Shown here one piece after another: positions 15,222 through 23,374 of a stretch of DNA of 64,000 bases. Both the position numbers and the translations under genes were made by a program. The DNA is from Paenibacillus oceani (lineage in GTDB: Bacteria; Bacillota; Bacilli; Paenibacillales; NBRC-103111): NCBI RefSeq assembly GCF_014705615.1, contig NZ_JACXJA010000001.1, positions 186,001-250,000 on the forward strand. Direction: 5' to 3'. Every line of letters begins with the position of its first letter. The stretch's first letter is position 1. Under the pieces are notes generated by a model. The model was given only the letters and a program-made list of their open reading frames with translations. It searched no databases and was not told where the DNA came from.

Positions 15222-15243
15222 GCCCTGGCAGGGCTTTTATTTT
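15222..15243 (+). terminator. Terminator after the XRE gene
   Basis: GCCCT-GGC-AGGGC followed by TTTTATTTT, between the repressor and the metalloprotease gene. It suggests that the two are at least partly separate transcripts. Confidence 0.7.
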
Positions 15244-15254
15244 CCGCCAAAATA

Positions 15255-15268
15255 CGAACATATATTCC
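15255..15268. promoter_or_regulatory. LexA-like box before the metalloprotease gene
   Basis: CGAACATATATTCC matches the Bacillus SOS box except for one A in place of the conserved G of the second half. It lies 24 bp before the ImmA-type gene start. Confidence 0.4.
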
Positions 15269-15291
15269 CTAATATGAAAGGAGATTCCGTT

Positions 15292-15924
15292 ATGTACCCT
15301 TACACGCCCACGCCCTTGGAGCAGTCGATCGAGCGGTTATTTCAGGCGATGGAGATCGCCGAGCCGCACCAGCTCGACCCGGAGGCGATCGCGCATCGGC
15401 TGAGCATCTGGGTTCATTATGCGCCGTTCTCAAGCCAGGCGATCGATCGCAGCGGCCTGCAGTCGATCGTGCTCGATAACCGCTTGTCGAAGCAGGAGCA
15501 ATGGCAGGATTTCGGCCACGAGCTGTGTCATCTGCTGCATCATGCGGGCAATCAGCTCGCGATGGGCGAGTCGTTTATCCGGTTTCAGGAGACGAAGGCG
15601 ATGAATTTCGCTTATCAGTTCTGCATCCCGACGTTCATGCTGCTCAAGACCGAGCTTCCGCGGCTCGAAGCCGAGGCCGTGACGACCATTAGCGGCACAT
15701 TCGGGGTAACGCCGGAGTTTGCCAGGGAGCGTCTGAAGCGTCATTACCGTCAAGTGACGTCCAATCGTCTCGCGGAGAAGCTGACCGCCTTTTTTCATGC
15801 AGAGGAAATTGTCAAGCGGACCGAGGGAATCGACTATATCGTGCCGACCGGACGCTCGAAAATGCTGTTCTGCCGCGAACGCGGCGTGATCGGCTACATG
15901 AGGGACCGCGATGAATCCGAGTAA
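15292..15924 (+). CDS. ImmA/IrrE-family metalloprotease (XkdA-like)
   Basis: A 210-residue protein with the zinc protease motif HELCH at residues 76-80, followed by LLHH, and a downstream Glu (E100, in FQETKAMNFAYQF) that fits the third ligand of the ImmA/IrrE family. In ICEBs1 ImmA cuts the ImmR repressor, and in PBSX the XkdA protein of this family sits beside Xre. The most likely substrate here is the adjacent XRE repressor. AAAGGAGATTCCGTT fixes the ATG at 15292. The gene overlaps the next one by 14 bp, so the two are co-expressed. Confidence 0.85.
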   Translation: MYPYTPTPLEQSIERLFQAMEIAEPHQLDPEAIAHRLSIWVHYAPFSSQAIDRSGLQSIVLDNRLSKQEQWQDFGHELCHLLHHAGNQLAMGESFIRFQETKAMNFAYQFCIPTFMLLKTELPRLEAEAVTTISGTFGVTPEFARERLKRHYRQVTSNRLAEKLTAFFHAEEIVKRTEGIDYIVPTGRSKMLFCRERGVIGYMRDRDESE

Positions 15925-16333
15925 AGTGATTCCGGTCGTCACGACCGGGTATACGAGCAAGTTTTTCACGCTGGATCTCGACAGCGCCGACTTGTCCGGC
16001 AGCGCGCACCTGCAGCTTTGCGGTTATTCGGAAGCTTTGTTCGCCCTCCGAATGGGCGATAGAGGGCTGGATTCGCTTGGCGTAGCGCCCGGCGATTATG
16101 TGCTGTTCAGTACGACGTCCGCGCTCCGATCGTCCGGGCAGCTGTCCCTGGTCCGCCAGGAGGGCGAATATATCATTCGCGAGACATACTGGTCAGGGGA
16201 CACGACCCTGCTGCGCGTCCCGGGCGACGTCTTCCCTCCACTGAACCTGCCGACCGAAAATATCCGCATCGCCGCCGCTCTCTGCGATGTGATCAAGGAC
16301 AACGAGCTGGCTCCCGTTGTCCATTTTGGATAA
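15911..16333 (+). CDS. Stand-alone S24/LexA-like fold protein lacking catalytic residues
   Basis: A 140-residue protein with no HTH. Residues 40-130 follow the LexA/S24 C-terminal pattern: FALRMGDRGLDSLGVAPGDY, a central EYIIRE strand, then LPTENIRIAAALCDVI. The catalytic Ser of the GDS motif is replaced (GDR at 49-51) and the Lys position is Arg (about 90), so autocleavage is unlikely. GAGGGACCGCG precedes the ATG. The gene overlaps the metalloprotease by 14 bp, so it may sense the signal, bind the protease or compete for RecA or LexA. The fold assignment is my inference from pattern. Confidence 0.55.
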   Translation: MNPSKVIPVVTTGYTSKFFTLDLDSADLSGSAHLQLCGYSEALFALRMGDRGLDSLGVAPGDYVLFSTTSALRSSGQLSLVRQEGEYIIRETYWSGDTTLLRVPGDVFPPLNLPTENIRIAAALCDVIKDNELAPVVHFG

Positions 16334-16360
16334 AGCGCCTCTTGCAGTCCGCCCTGACCG

Positions 16361-16395
16361 GACCTTCGCCGTAGAAGCAAGCTTCCGGTGAAGGT
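16361..16395. terminator. Strong hairpin after the regulator module
   Basis: GACCTTCGCCG ... CGGTGAAGGTC with an inner GAAGC-AA-GCTTC forms a long, nearly perfect hairpin. There is no T-run on either strand, so it may be a transcript-end or insulating structure rather than a classic terminator. Confidence 0.4.
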
Positions 16396-16545
16396 CATCC
16401 TCATAATAATGTTCCGTTACTATTTTGTACGCCTCCGCACCGTCCCACTACAAACCCCATTCCTTCCCTCCCACAAGCAGTAGAGAATTCCGGCATACGG
16501 CAAAACACCCTTGACACCATCCGCCTATCCGGCCTACTCTTATAC

Positions 16546-16557
16546 TTAGCCGACTAA
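16546..16557. promoter_or_regulatory. Candidate MarR operator
   Basis: TTAGCCGACTAA is a near-palindrome 25 bp before the MarR gene, next to a TATACTTAG element and downstream of a TTGACA (16511). The spacing of TTGACA to a good -10 is not ideal, so the promoter itself is uncertain. Confidence 0.4.
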
Positions 16558-16582
16558 TGAACGGAAGGGGCGAAAATATCCG

Positions 16583-17101
16583 ATGAACCCTAATATTCCG
16601 AATGACCGTGATGCAAACACGACTTCCCGAGAGCCGCGGGACCCGGGCCCGCCTGAGTCACTCACCCGAATGATGGCCAAACTGACGCGCCAGCACCAAT
16701 ACAACTCCCATCTGCTGCTCAAAGACCATGAGGTACATCCCGGACAGCCGCCGCTGCTGTTCCTGCTGTCCCGGCACGAGGGACTGCGGCAGAGCGAGCT
16801 GGCCGAGAGGCTTCGCATCAAGCCGGCCACCGTCACCGTCATGCTGAACCGGATGGTGAAGAACGGCCTCGTCGAGCGGCGGACCGATCCGAAGGACCAG
16901 CGCGTCTCGCGCGTTTATTTGACAGACCGGGGATGGTCTGCCGTGGAAGAGGTAAGAATCGCGCTGCAGACGAGCGAAGCGCACGTGTTCGAAGGGGTCA
17001 CGCCCGAGGAGAAAATGCTGCTGCGAAGGCTGCTGCTCCATATGATCGACAACGTGACGAAGTACGAGCAATTGCTTAGCCGTCAAACTAAGGAGGAATA
17101 A
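16583..17101 (+). CDS. MarR-family regulator of the ABC exporter operon
   Basis: A 172-residue winged-helix regulator. The MarR core spans about 45-135: PLLFLLSRHEGLRQSELAER, IKPATVTVMLNRMVKNGLVE and the wing RRTDPKDQRVSRVYLTDRG. An unusual acidic, Pro-rich 30-residue N-terminal extension precedes the first helix. It lies 7 bp upstream of two ABC half-transporters, an arrangement in which MarR represses its own operon until a drug or other ligand binds. Confidence 0.9.
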   Translation: MNPNIPNDRDANTTSREPRDPGPPESLTRMMAKLTRQHQYNSHLLLKDHEVHPGQPPLLFLLSRHEGLRQSELAERLRIKPATVTVMLNRMVKNGLVERRTDPKDQRVSRVYLTDRGWSAVEEVRIALQTSEAHVFEGVTPEEKMLLRRLLLHMIDNVTKYEQLLSRQTKEE

Positions 17102-17108
17102 CCCGGCG

Positions 17109-18857
17109 ATGCAGAAAGTCAAATGGACCCGCTACTTAAAGCCATACTGGCTCCCTGTGCTTCTGGCCCCTCTGCTTATGCTGGTCGAGGTGTACATGGA
17201 CCTGCTGCAGCCGAAGCTGATGGCCGATATCGTCAATAACGGCGTGATGCAAGGCGACATCTCCTACATCCGCCAGACGGGGCTGCTCATGCTGGGCATC
17301 GCCCTGATCGGACTGGTCGGCGGGATCGGCTGCTCGATCTACTCCAGCATCGCTTCCCAGCATTTTGGAGCCGATCTGCGGAAGGACGTATTTACCAAGG
17401 TGCAGTCGTTTTCCTTTCAGAATCTGGACCGGTTCCAGGCCGGATCGCTCGTAACCCGGTTGACCAACGACATCGTGCAGATGCAAACGCTCGTGCAGAT
17501 GACGCTGCGTATCCTGGTGCGCGCGCCGTTCCTCGCGATCGGGAGCTGCGTGATGGCTTATATGATCAGCCCGCGTCTCGCGCTTATTCTGGCCGTAGCC
17601 GTGCCGGTTCTGTTCGTCACCCAGTACGTGCTGATCCGCTCCTCCTTCCCGCTGTTCGCCAAAGTGCAGGCCAGGCTCGACGGCGTGAACACCGTGCTGC
17701 AGGAAAATTTGTCGGGTATCCGCGTGGTGAAGGCGTTTGTCCGCTCCGTCTATGAGAACAGCCGCTTCGGCAAGGCGAACGCCGATTTCACCGAAATCGC
17801 CATCAAAGCTTCGAGAATCGTCGCGATCAACATGCCGATCATGATGTTCATCATGAATGCGAGCATCGTCGCCGTTCTCTGGTACGGCGGGGGGCTGAAC
17901 TGGGAAGGCTCGCTGCAGATCGGCGATCTGATCGCGTTTATCAACTACGTGACCCAACTGCTCTCCTCGCTGCTGATGGTCGGCATGATGATGGTGGCCG
18001 TCTCGCGCGCGAAGGCGTCCGCCGACCGGGTACGCGAAGTGCTCGAGACCGAGCCGGACATTCAGGATGCTCCGCATGCGAAGGACGGCGTCATCCGGGC
18101 CGGACGGGTCGAATTCGACCGCGTCTCCTTCGGATACGACCCGAAGCGAGGGTACGAGCTGACGGAGATCAGTTTCACCGCCGAACCGGGGCAGACGGTC
18201 GCCATTCTCGGCGCCACCGGGTCCGGCAAATCGTCGCTCGTCAGTCTGATCTCCCGGTTGTACGACGCTTCCGGGGGCAGCATCCGGATCGACGGCGCCG
18301 ATATCCGCAACATCCGGCTCGGGCATCTGCGCACCAAGGTCGCCACCGTGCTGCAACAATCCATCTTATTCAGCGGGACAGTGAGAGACAATATCCGCTA
18401 CGGCAAGCCGGACGCTTCCCAGGAAGAGGTCGAGGAAGCGGCGCGGGCGGCGCAGGCCCACGACTTCATCTCGCAGATGCCGGACGGGTACGATTCGATC
18501 ATCGGGCAGCGCGGGGTCAATTTATCCGGCGGGCAGAAGCAGCGGGTATCGATCGCCAGAGCTCTGCTGACCCGCCCTTCCGTACTCATCCTAGACGACA
18601 GCACGAGCGCTGTCGATCTGGGAACCGAATCCCGCATCCAGCGCGCTTTGAAGGAGCTGATGAGCTCCAGCACGACGATCGTGATCGCCCAGCGGATCTC
18701 TTCGGTTATGGACGCGGACCACATCCTTGTCATGGAAGACGGGCGGATCGTCGCCCAAGGGACGCATGCCGAATTGATACGCACGAGCGCCGTTTACCAG
18801 GATATATACCAGTCCCAGCTCGGAAAGGAGGAGATGAGCCATGGCGGAATCGCCTAA
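17109..18857 (+). CDS. ABC exporter half-transporter, degenerate-site subunit
   Basis: A 582-residue fused membrane/ATPase protein. Six TM helices fill about 1-310. Walker A is GATGSGKSS (368-376), the signature LSGGQKQR (near 472) is intact, and Walker B reads LILDDS: Asp replaces the catalytic Glu. In BmrCD- and TM287/288-type heterodimers this marks the subunit with the non-hydrolysing site. AAGGAGGAATAACCCGGCG precedes the ATG. It overlaps the second subunit by 17 bp. Likely multidrug or lipid exporter of the YfiB/YheI type. Confidence 0.92.
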   Translation: MQKVKWTRYLKPYWLPVLLAPLLMLVEVYMDLLQPKLMADIVNNGVMQGDISYIRQTGLLMLGIALIGLVGGIGCSIYSSIASQHFGADLRKDVFTKVQSFSFQNLDRFQAGSLVTRLTNDIVQMQTLVQMTLRILVRAPFLAIGSCVMAYMISPRLALILAVAVPVLFVTQYVLIRSSFPLFAKVQARLDGVNTVLQENLSGIRVVKAFVRSVYENSRFGKANADFTEIAIKASRIVAINMPIMMFIMNASIVAVLWYGGGLNWEGSLQIGDLIAFINYVTQLLSSLLMVGMMMVAVSRAKASADRVREVLETEPDIQDAPHAKDGVIRAGRVEFDRVSFGYDPKRGYELTEISFTAEPGQTVAILGATGSGKSSLVSLISRLYDASGGSIRIDGADIRNIRLGHLRTKVATVLQQSILFSGTVRDNIRYGKPDASQEEVEEAARAAQAHDFISQMPDGYDSIIGQRGVNLSGGQKQRVSIARALLTRPSVLILDDSTSAVDLGTESRIQRALKELMSSSTTIVIAQRISSVMDADHILVMEDGRIVAQGTHAELIRTSAVYQDIYQSQLGKEEMSHGGIA

Positions 18858-20721
18858 CCGGAATTCAGGCGCCATGGGCGCTCCGGCTTCGCCGCCGATG
18901 GGCGGACCCGGTCCGATGGGCATGGGCGGCAGCGGTCACGGAAGGGGCATGATGCCGAAAGCAAAGCCCAAAAAGCTCGGGCCGACGCTGAAGCGTCTAT
19001 GGAACTACCTCGGGCGGCAGCGGGCCGGACTTGTCGCGGTTTTCATTCTAACCGCCCTCAGCTCCGGCATCGCCTTGATCGGTCCCTACCTGATCGGACG
19101 CGCCATCGACCTGTATATCATTCCGAGAGACTACGACGGACTATTATGGCTGTGCTGCTTCCTGCTCGGCGTATACGCGTTCAGCGCGGCGATGGGCTGG
19201 GTTCAGGGCTTCGTCATGGCCGGCGTCTCGCAGCGTACGGTACGAGAGCTGCGGCGGGATCTGTTTGCGAGGATGCAGAAGCTGCCGCTCCGCTTCTTCG
19301 ACAGCCGGACGCACGGCGAGCTGATGAGCCGGACGACGAACGATATCGAGAACGTATCCAACTCGCTGAACCAGAGCGTCTCCCAATTAATCAACAGCCT
19401 GCTCACGGTCGTCGGTTCGCTCGCTCTGATGATCGGCCTGAACGTCTGGCTCACCTTGGTTAGCCTGGTGACGATCCCGGTCATTATGTTGGTGACGGGC
19501 CAGATCGCGAAGCGGACGCGCAAACATTTTACCGCCCAGCAGCAGCACCTCGGCGAACTGAACGGATATATCGAAGAGACGGTAACCGGTCAAAAGGTCG
19601 TCAAGTCGTTCCATCGCGAGGAGCAGGCGATCCGCCAATTCCAGTCTCACAACGAACAGCTGAGGAACGTCAGTATCCGCGCGCAGATTACGTCCGGCCT
19701 GATGGGCCCGGTCAACAACGTCGTCAACAACTTCAGCTTCGCGCTGATCGCGGCGATCGGCGGCTGGATGGCTTTGCGCGATCTGACGACGATCGGGATC
19801 GTCGTCAGCTTCCTGAACTACTCGCGCCAATTCACGCGGCCGATCAACGAGCTGGCCAACCAGTTCAATATGATCCAATCCGCCATCGCCGGCGCGGAGC
19901 GCGTATTCGAGATTATGGATGCGCCGTCCGAATACGAGGAGGAGGAACGCGGCGGAACGAAGCGGGATTGGATACGACGCGACATCCGCGGCGAGGTCCG
20001 GTTCGATAACGTCACGTTCGGCTACAGGGAGGACGTCCCCGTGCTGAAAAACGTGACGCTGATCGCGAAACCAGGCGATACGATCGCTCTCGTAGGTCCG
20101 ACAGGCGCGGGGAAAACGACGATCGTCAACCTGCTCACCCGGTTTTACGATATCGATCAAGGCTCCATCACGGTTGACGGCGACCCTGTACGGCACTGGG
20201 ACAAAAACCGGCTGCGTGAGCAGCTCGGCATCGTGCTCCAGGACGCCTACCTGTTCTCCGAGACGGTGCGCGAGAATATCCGGTACGGCAGGCTGGACGC
20301 CACCGACGAGCAGATCGAAGCGGCGGCCAAGCTGGCCAATGCCGACGGATTTATCCGTAAGCTGCCGAACGGCTACGACACGGTGCTGTCTGCGGAAGGC
20401 GGCAACCTGAGTCAAGGGCAGCGTCAGCTGATCACGATCGCCAGAGCGATTCTGGCCGATCCGGCGATCCTGATCCTCGACGAGGCGACGAGCAGCGTAG
20501 ACACGCGAACGGAGATGCATATTCAAGAAGCGATGAAGAAGCTTATGAAGGGCCGCACCAGCTTCGTCATCGCCCACCGGCTGAGCACGATCCGCGAAGC
20601 GGACCAGATCCTCGTCATTCAGGGCGGGGAGATTATCGAGCGGGGCAATCATCAGGAGCTGCTCGATCAGCAAGGCTTCTATAACGAGCTGTACACCAGC
20701 CAGTTCAAGCGCGTCGTGTGA
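18841..20721 (+). CDS. ABC exporter half-transporter, catalytic subunit
   Basis: A 626-residue partner of the preceding gene. It has a Gly/Met/Pro-rich N-terminal extension of about 45 residues (PMGGPGPMGMGGSGHGRG), six TM helices, Walker A GPTGAGKTT (419-427), signature LSQGQRQ (near 523, Gln for Gly as in the YfiC/BmrD group) and Walker B LILDEATSSVD with the catalytic Glu. The active ATP site of the heterodimer should use this Glu. Ends before a strong terminator. Confidence 0.92.
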   Translation: MAESPNRNSGAMGAPASPPMGGPGPMGMGGSGHGRGMMPKAKPKKLGPTLKRLWNYLGRQRAGLVAVFILTALSSGIALIGPYLIGRAIDLYIIPRDYDGLLWLCCFLLGVYAFSAAMGWVQGFVMAGVSQRTVRELRRDLFARMQKLPLRFFDSRTHGELMSRTTNDIENVSNSLNQSVSQLINSLLTVVGSLALMIGLNVWLTLVSLVTIPVIMLVTGQIAKRTRKHFTAQQQHLGELNGYIEETVTGQKVVKSFHREEQAIRQFQSHNEQLRNVSIRAQITSGLMGPVNNVVNNFSFALIAAIGGWMALRDLTTIGIVVSFLNYSRQFTRPINELANQFNMIQSAIAGAERVFEIMDAPSEYEEEERGGTKRDWIRRDIRGEVRFDNVTFGYREDVPVLKNVTLIAKPGDTIALVGPTGAGKTTIVNLLTRFYDIDQGSITVDGDPVRHWDKNRLREQLGIVLQDAYLFSETVRENIRYGRLDATDEQIEAAAKLANADGFIRKLPNGYDTVLSAEGGNLSQGQRQLITIARAILADPAILILDEATSSVDTRTEMHIQEAMKKLMKGRTSFVIAHRLSTIREADQILVIQGGEIIERGNHQELLDQQGFYNELYTSQFKRVV

Positions 20722-20732
20722 TTGACCAAGAG

Positions 20733-20765
20733 AAAGAGCTTCGGCAGCAATCGCCGAAGCTCTTT
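20733..20765 (+). terminator. Terminator of the MarR-ABC operon
   Basis: A perfect 13-bp stem AAAGAGCTTCGGC / GCCGAAGCTCTTT with a 7-base loop, 12 bp after the stop codon. Confidence 0.85.
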
Positions 20766-20820
20766 AGTATCATTCCCCGCAATCAACCTATAGCCTGCAT
20801 CCGGCTTAAGGACCTGAAAC

Positions 20821-21039
20821 TTATTCCGCGCTTCCAGCCGCAGTCACGACCCGCTTCACACGGCCGACCTGCCCGTCCTGCAGCCGTACTTTGATGCCGT
20901 GAGGATGATCCGGCGATTTCGTCAAAATATCTTTGACGATTCCCCGGGTCGTTCGGCCTGTCCGCTGATCCTGCTTCAGCACAATATCGACTTCCAGTCC
21001 GGGCTTGATCCCGGCCCGTTTTGTTCCGTCTATTGCCAT
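20821..21039 (-). CDS. ywbE: YwbE-family protein (DUF2196)
   Basis: A protein of about 72 residues of the YwbE family: IKPGLEVDIVLKQDQRTG, then TRGIVKDILTKSP and HPHGIKVRLQDGQVGRV. The family is widely conserved in Bacilli with no proven role; the fold looks like a small beta-barrel suited to nucleic acid or protein binding. ATG 21039 is used; a GTG codon immediately upstream is an equal alternative, and neither has a clear ribosome site. Confidence 0.85.
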   Translation of the reverse strand: MAIDGTKRAGIKPGLEVDIVLKQDQRTGRTTRGIVKDILTKSPDHPHGIKVRLQDGQVGRVKRVVTAAGSAE

Positions 21040-21129
21040 CACACTCGCACCGCATCCGACACTCCGATCGGGTCCTTTCTGTCGTGTCCTTACGTTATTC
21101 CGCCGTCCTGCCTGGACCGCGCAGGCGGT

Positions 21130-21720
21130 TTATTTGAAATATTTCGATTCGATTTTGCGTCCGGTGTAGGCCATCAGAATAAACATCGCTACGATCAGCA
21201 CCAGTTTCCAGGGCTGCTTGAACAGATCGAAGAGGTCGTAGCCGACGACCGAGACCATCAGAATCATAACCCCTTTGCCAAGGGCAGTTGCCGTGATGAA
21301 CGTATGGAACGGCACCTTCGAGATGCCCGATACGAGATTGACGAGAAACGACGGCGTAAACGGGAAACATGCCAATAAAAAAATAGGCATAAACCCGTGC
21401 CGCTCCAGCCAGTGAATCAGCCTCGTCGACCTCGGGCTCTTCCGCTCGATGAAGTGGCGCAGCCGGCCGCCGAAACGGCGCACGATCCAGAACACGGTGA
21501 CCGCTCCGCTGAACACTCCGATCCACGATAACAAAAAACCCTCGCCCAGCCCGTATATATTCACATTGGCGATCAGAATCGCCACCAAAGGCAAAAATGG
21601 AAGGAGCGATTCAAGCCATGCCGCCAGTATGCCGGGAAACGGACCCAGCGCCTCGAACTGGTTCAGCATTCGCTGTACGTCTTCCAAAGTCACTCCAAAC
21701 AGATCTAAACTTCCGCTCAT
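21130..21720 (-). CDS. TVP38/TMEM64 (VTT) family membrane protein
   Basis: A 196-residue membrane protein of the SNARE-associated/VTT (DedA-like) family. It has about five hydrophobic segments; the re-entrant-type block around GFMPIFLLACFPFTPSFLVN and the Gly-rich GISKVPFHTF segment are characteristic. DedA/VTT proteins are linked to phospholipid movement across membranes. The start at ATG 21720 (MSGSLDLFG) is favoured because GGGGTGGAACAAATCGG lies before it. Confidence 0.8.
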   Translation of the reverse strand: MSGSLDLFGVTLEDVQRMLNQFEALGPFPGILAAWLESLLPFLPLVAILIANVNIYGLGEGFLLSWIGVFSGAVTVFWIVRRFGGRLRHFIERKSPRSTRLIHWLERHGFMPIFLLACFPFTPSFLVNLVSGISKVPFHTFITATALGKGVMILMVSVVGYDLFDLFKQPWKLVLIVAMFILMAYTGRKIESKYFK

Positions 21721-21855
21721 CCGATTTGTTCCACCCCTGTACAATTACTACAACTATACTATCCGATAACGGGGAAATGCAAATCAGACGTCGGTCGCGT
21801 TCGAACCTGTCCCTGAGTCGGGGCAGCCGCCGGCCGCAAAGGATGCGACGGGCAC

Positions 21856-21886
21856 GAAAAAGCCCTGCCCGGTATAGGAGCAGGGC
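21856..21886 (-). terminator. Terminator of the solute-binding protein gene
   Basis: Minus strand GCCCTGC-TCCTATACCGG-GCAGGGC followed by TTTTTC, about 170 bp after the stop of the 22051-23355 gene. The DNA around it (21745-22050) shows nothing else. Confidence 0.8.
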
Positions 21887-22050
21887 AAGGCCATACGCTT
21901 ACTGCGGACAGGGCTTGCGCTGGAGAGAATATGCATGCACTTACAACGCCAGTTTTCCTTTTCTTTCGGCCGCTTTTGCAGAGCCCGCGTCTCTCCGGCC
22001 CGCCGGCCGTAAACGGGGTGACTAACCGGGCGAAGCGACCGGGATCGGTT

Positions 22051-23355
22051 TTATTTTTTCTTCTCTGCAATCAATTTGTTGGCGGCTTCCTCGGCTTCGC
22101 GCAGCGCGCTGTTCATATCGCTTTTTCCCGCGATTACATTCGTCCCGGCCGTGTTCAGCTGAGGGCTCGCGAGCTTGTCAAATTCGTTCGAGTACGCAAG
22201 ATCCGCAGCTTTGTGCTTGAATACGGCTTCCAGACGTTTCCCCTTCAGCTCCTCAACCGCGGTTCCGAACGATTTCACGAGGTCCGGATCGGTCAAGATC
22301 GGCATTTTCCCGGTTTTGGACAGCTCCAGCTGCCCCTCTTTCGATGTCATGAGGTGAGCGACGGCGTCCATGGCGGCTTCTTTATGCTTGCTCGATTTGG
22401 ATACGACAAAATAGTACGGTTTGTAAAAGCCGGACACCTCCGGCTCTTCCTTCGATTGCGGCATCGCGGCGATATCCCAGTTCAGCGGGCTTCCGCCCTT
22501 GCGCGCGCCTTCGAGCAAACCGACCATAATGCTGAAGCTTTGCTGGAGCATGGCGAGCCTCTGCTCTTTGTAAAACGTTTCGTTCGTCAGCTTCTCGTTC
22601 CCCGGAATGCTGTTGATGTCGTTCAACAAAGTGAGCGCTTTTTTCCACGAATCGGTCTGGAACGAGGCGAGCCCGGTTTTCGGGTCGATGACGGGATACC
22701 CCCACTGCATGCCGGTCGTGTGCAGGTTGATCGTGCGCATGCCTGCGTATTGGACGCCGCCGTCCAGCCGCGTCATTCGCTTCACAAGCCCGACGAATTC
22801 GTCCACCTTCATATCGTCCGTCGGATACGGGACGCCGAACTTCTCAAACAAATCTTTATTGTAGAACAGCATCATCCGGTCCATATAAAACGGCAGGGCG
22901 TACAGCTCCCCTTTGGCGCCGATCCTTTTGCCGCCTTCGATCATCTGCGGATTGACGTTATCCAGCCCGATCCGCTTCGCTTTCACGAATTCGTTCAAAT
23001 CCTGGGGGTAGTCGAACTCCAGCAGACCGGACAAGTTCGGGTAATCGGTAAAGACGATATCCGGGACATTGCCCGACGTGATCAGGTTTTGCAGCGTGCT
23101 CCCTTTCAACTGATCCAGATATTCGAACGAAATGTGCGGATACTTCTTTTGGATAGGCGCTACGATATGGTTATCGATGACTTCCTGCGAAATCACCGTG
23201 TTGAAGTTGTTGATCTTTAGGGTTACGGGTTCGGGAGGAAGCTCGGCTTTCGTTGCGGCGTTATCCGCCGTTTCTTGGCCAGCGCACCCGGACAAGATTG
23301 CGGCCAAGCAAACGACCGCGGCCGTTCCCGCCCGAATTCCTTTGGGAGTTGCCAT
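22051..23355 (-). CDS. ABC sugar-type solute-binding lipoprotein (family 1)
   Basis: A 434-residue extracellular binding protein. A signal peptide ends in a lipobox LSGC (Cys25), so the mature protein is membrane-anchored. The SBP_bac_1 pattern is clear: LKINNFNTVISQEV, SGNVPDIVFTDYPNLSGLLE, and LPFYMDRMMLFYNKDLFEKF then GVPYPTDDM. These proteins feed oligosaccharides or peptides to ABC importers, but no permease gene is nearby. It lies 19 bp after a second binding protein in the same orientation. AAGGG precedes the ATG. Confidence 0.9.
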   Translation of the reverse strand: MATPKGIRAGTAAVVCLAAILSGCAGQETADNAATKAELPPEPVTLKINNFNTVISQEVIDNHIVAPIQKKYPHISFEYLDQLKGSTLQNLITSGNVPDIVFTDYPNLSGLLEFDYPQDLNEFVKAKRIGLDNVNPQMIEGGKRIGAKGELYALPFYMDRMMLFYNKDLFEKFGVPYPTDDMKVDEFVGLVKRMTRLDGGVQYAGMRTINLHTTGMQWGYPVIDPKTGLASFQTDSWKKALTLLNDINSIPGNEKLTNETFYKEQRLAMLQQSFSIMVGLLEGARKGGSPLNWDIAAMPQSKEEPEVSGFYKPYYFVVSKSSKHKEAAMDAVAHLMTSKEGQLELSKTGKMPILTDPDLVKSFGTAVEELKGKRLEAVFKHKAADLAYSNEFDKLASPQLNTAGTNVIAGKSDMNSALREAEEAANKLIAEKKK

Positions 23356-23374
23356 GCAGACCCTTCTCTCTATA

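Noticed and set aside
17136-18359. A 407-codon frame antisense to the first ABC gene
   Set aside because: Asp/His/Arg-rich shadow of a well-supported ABC transporter gene.
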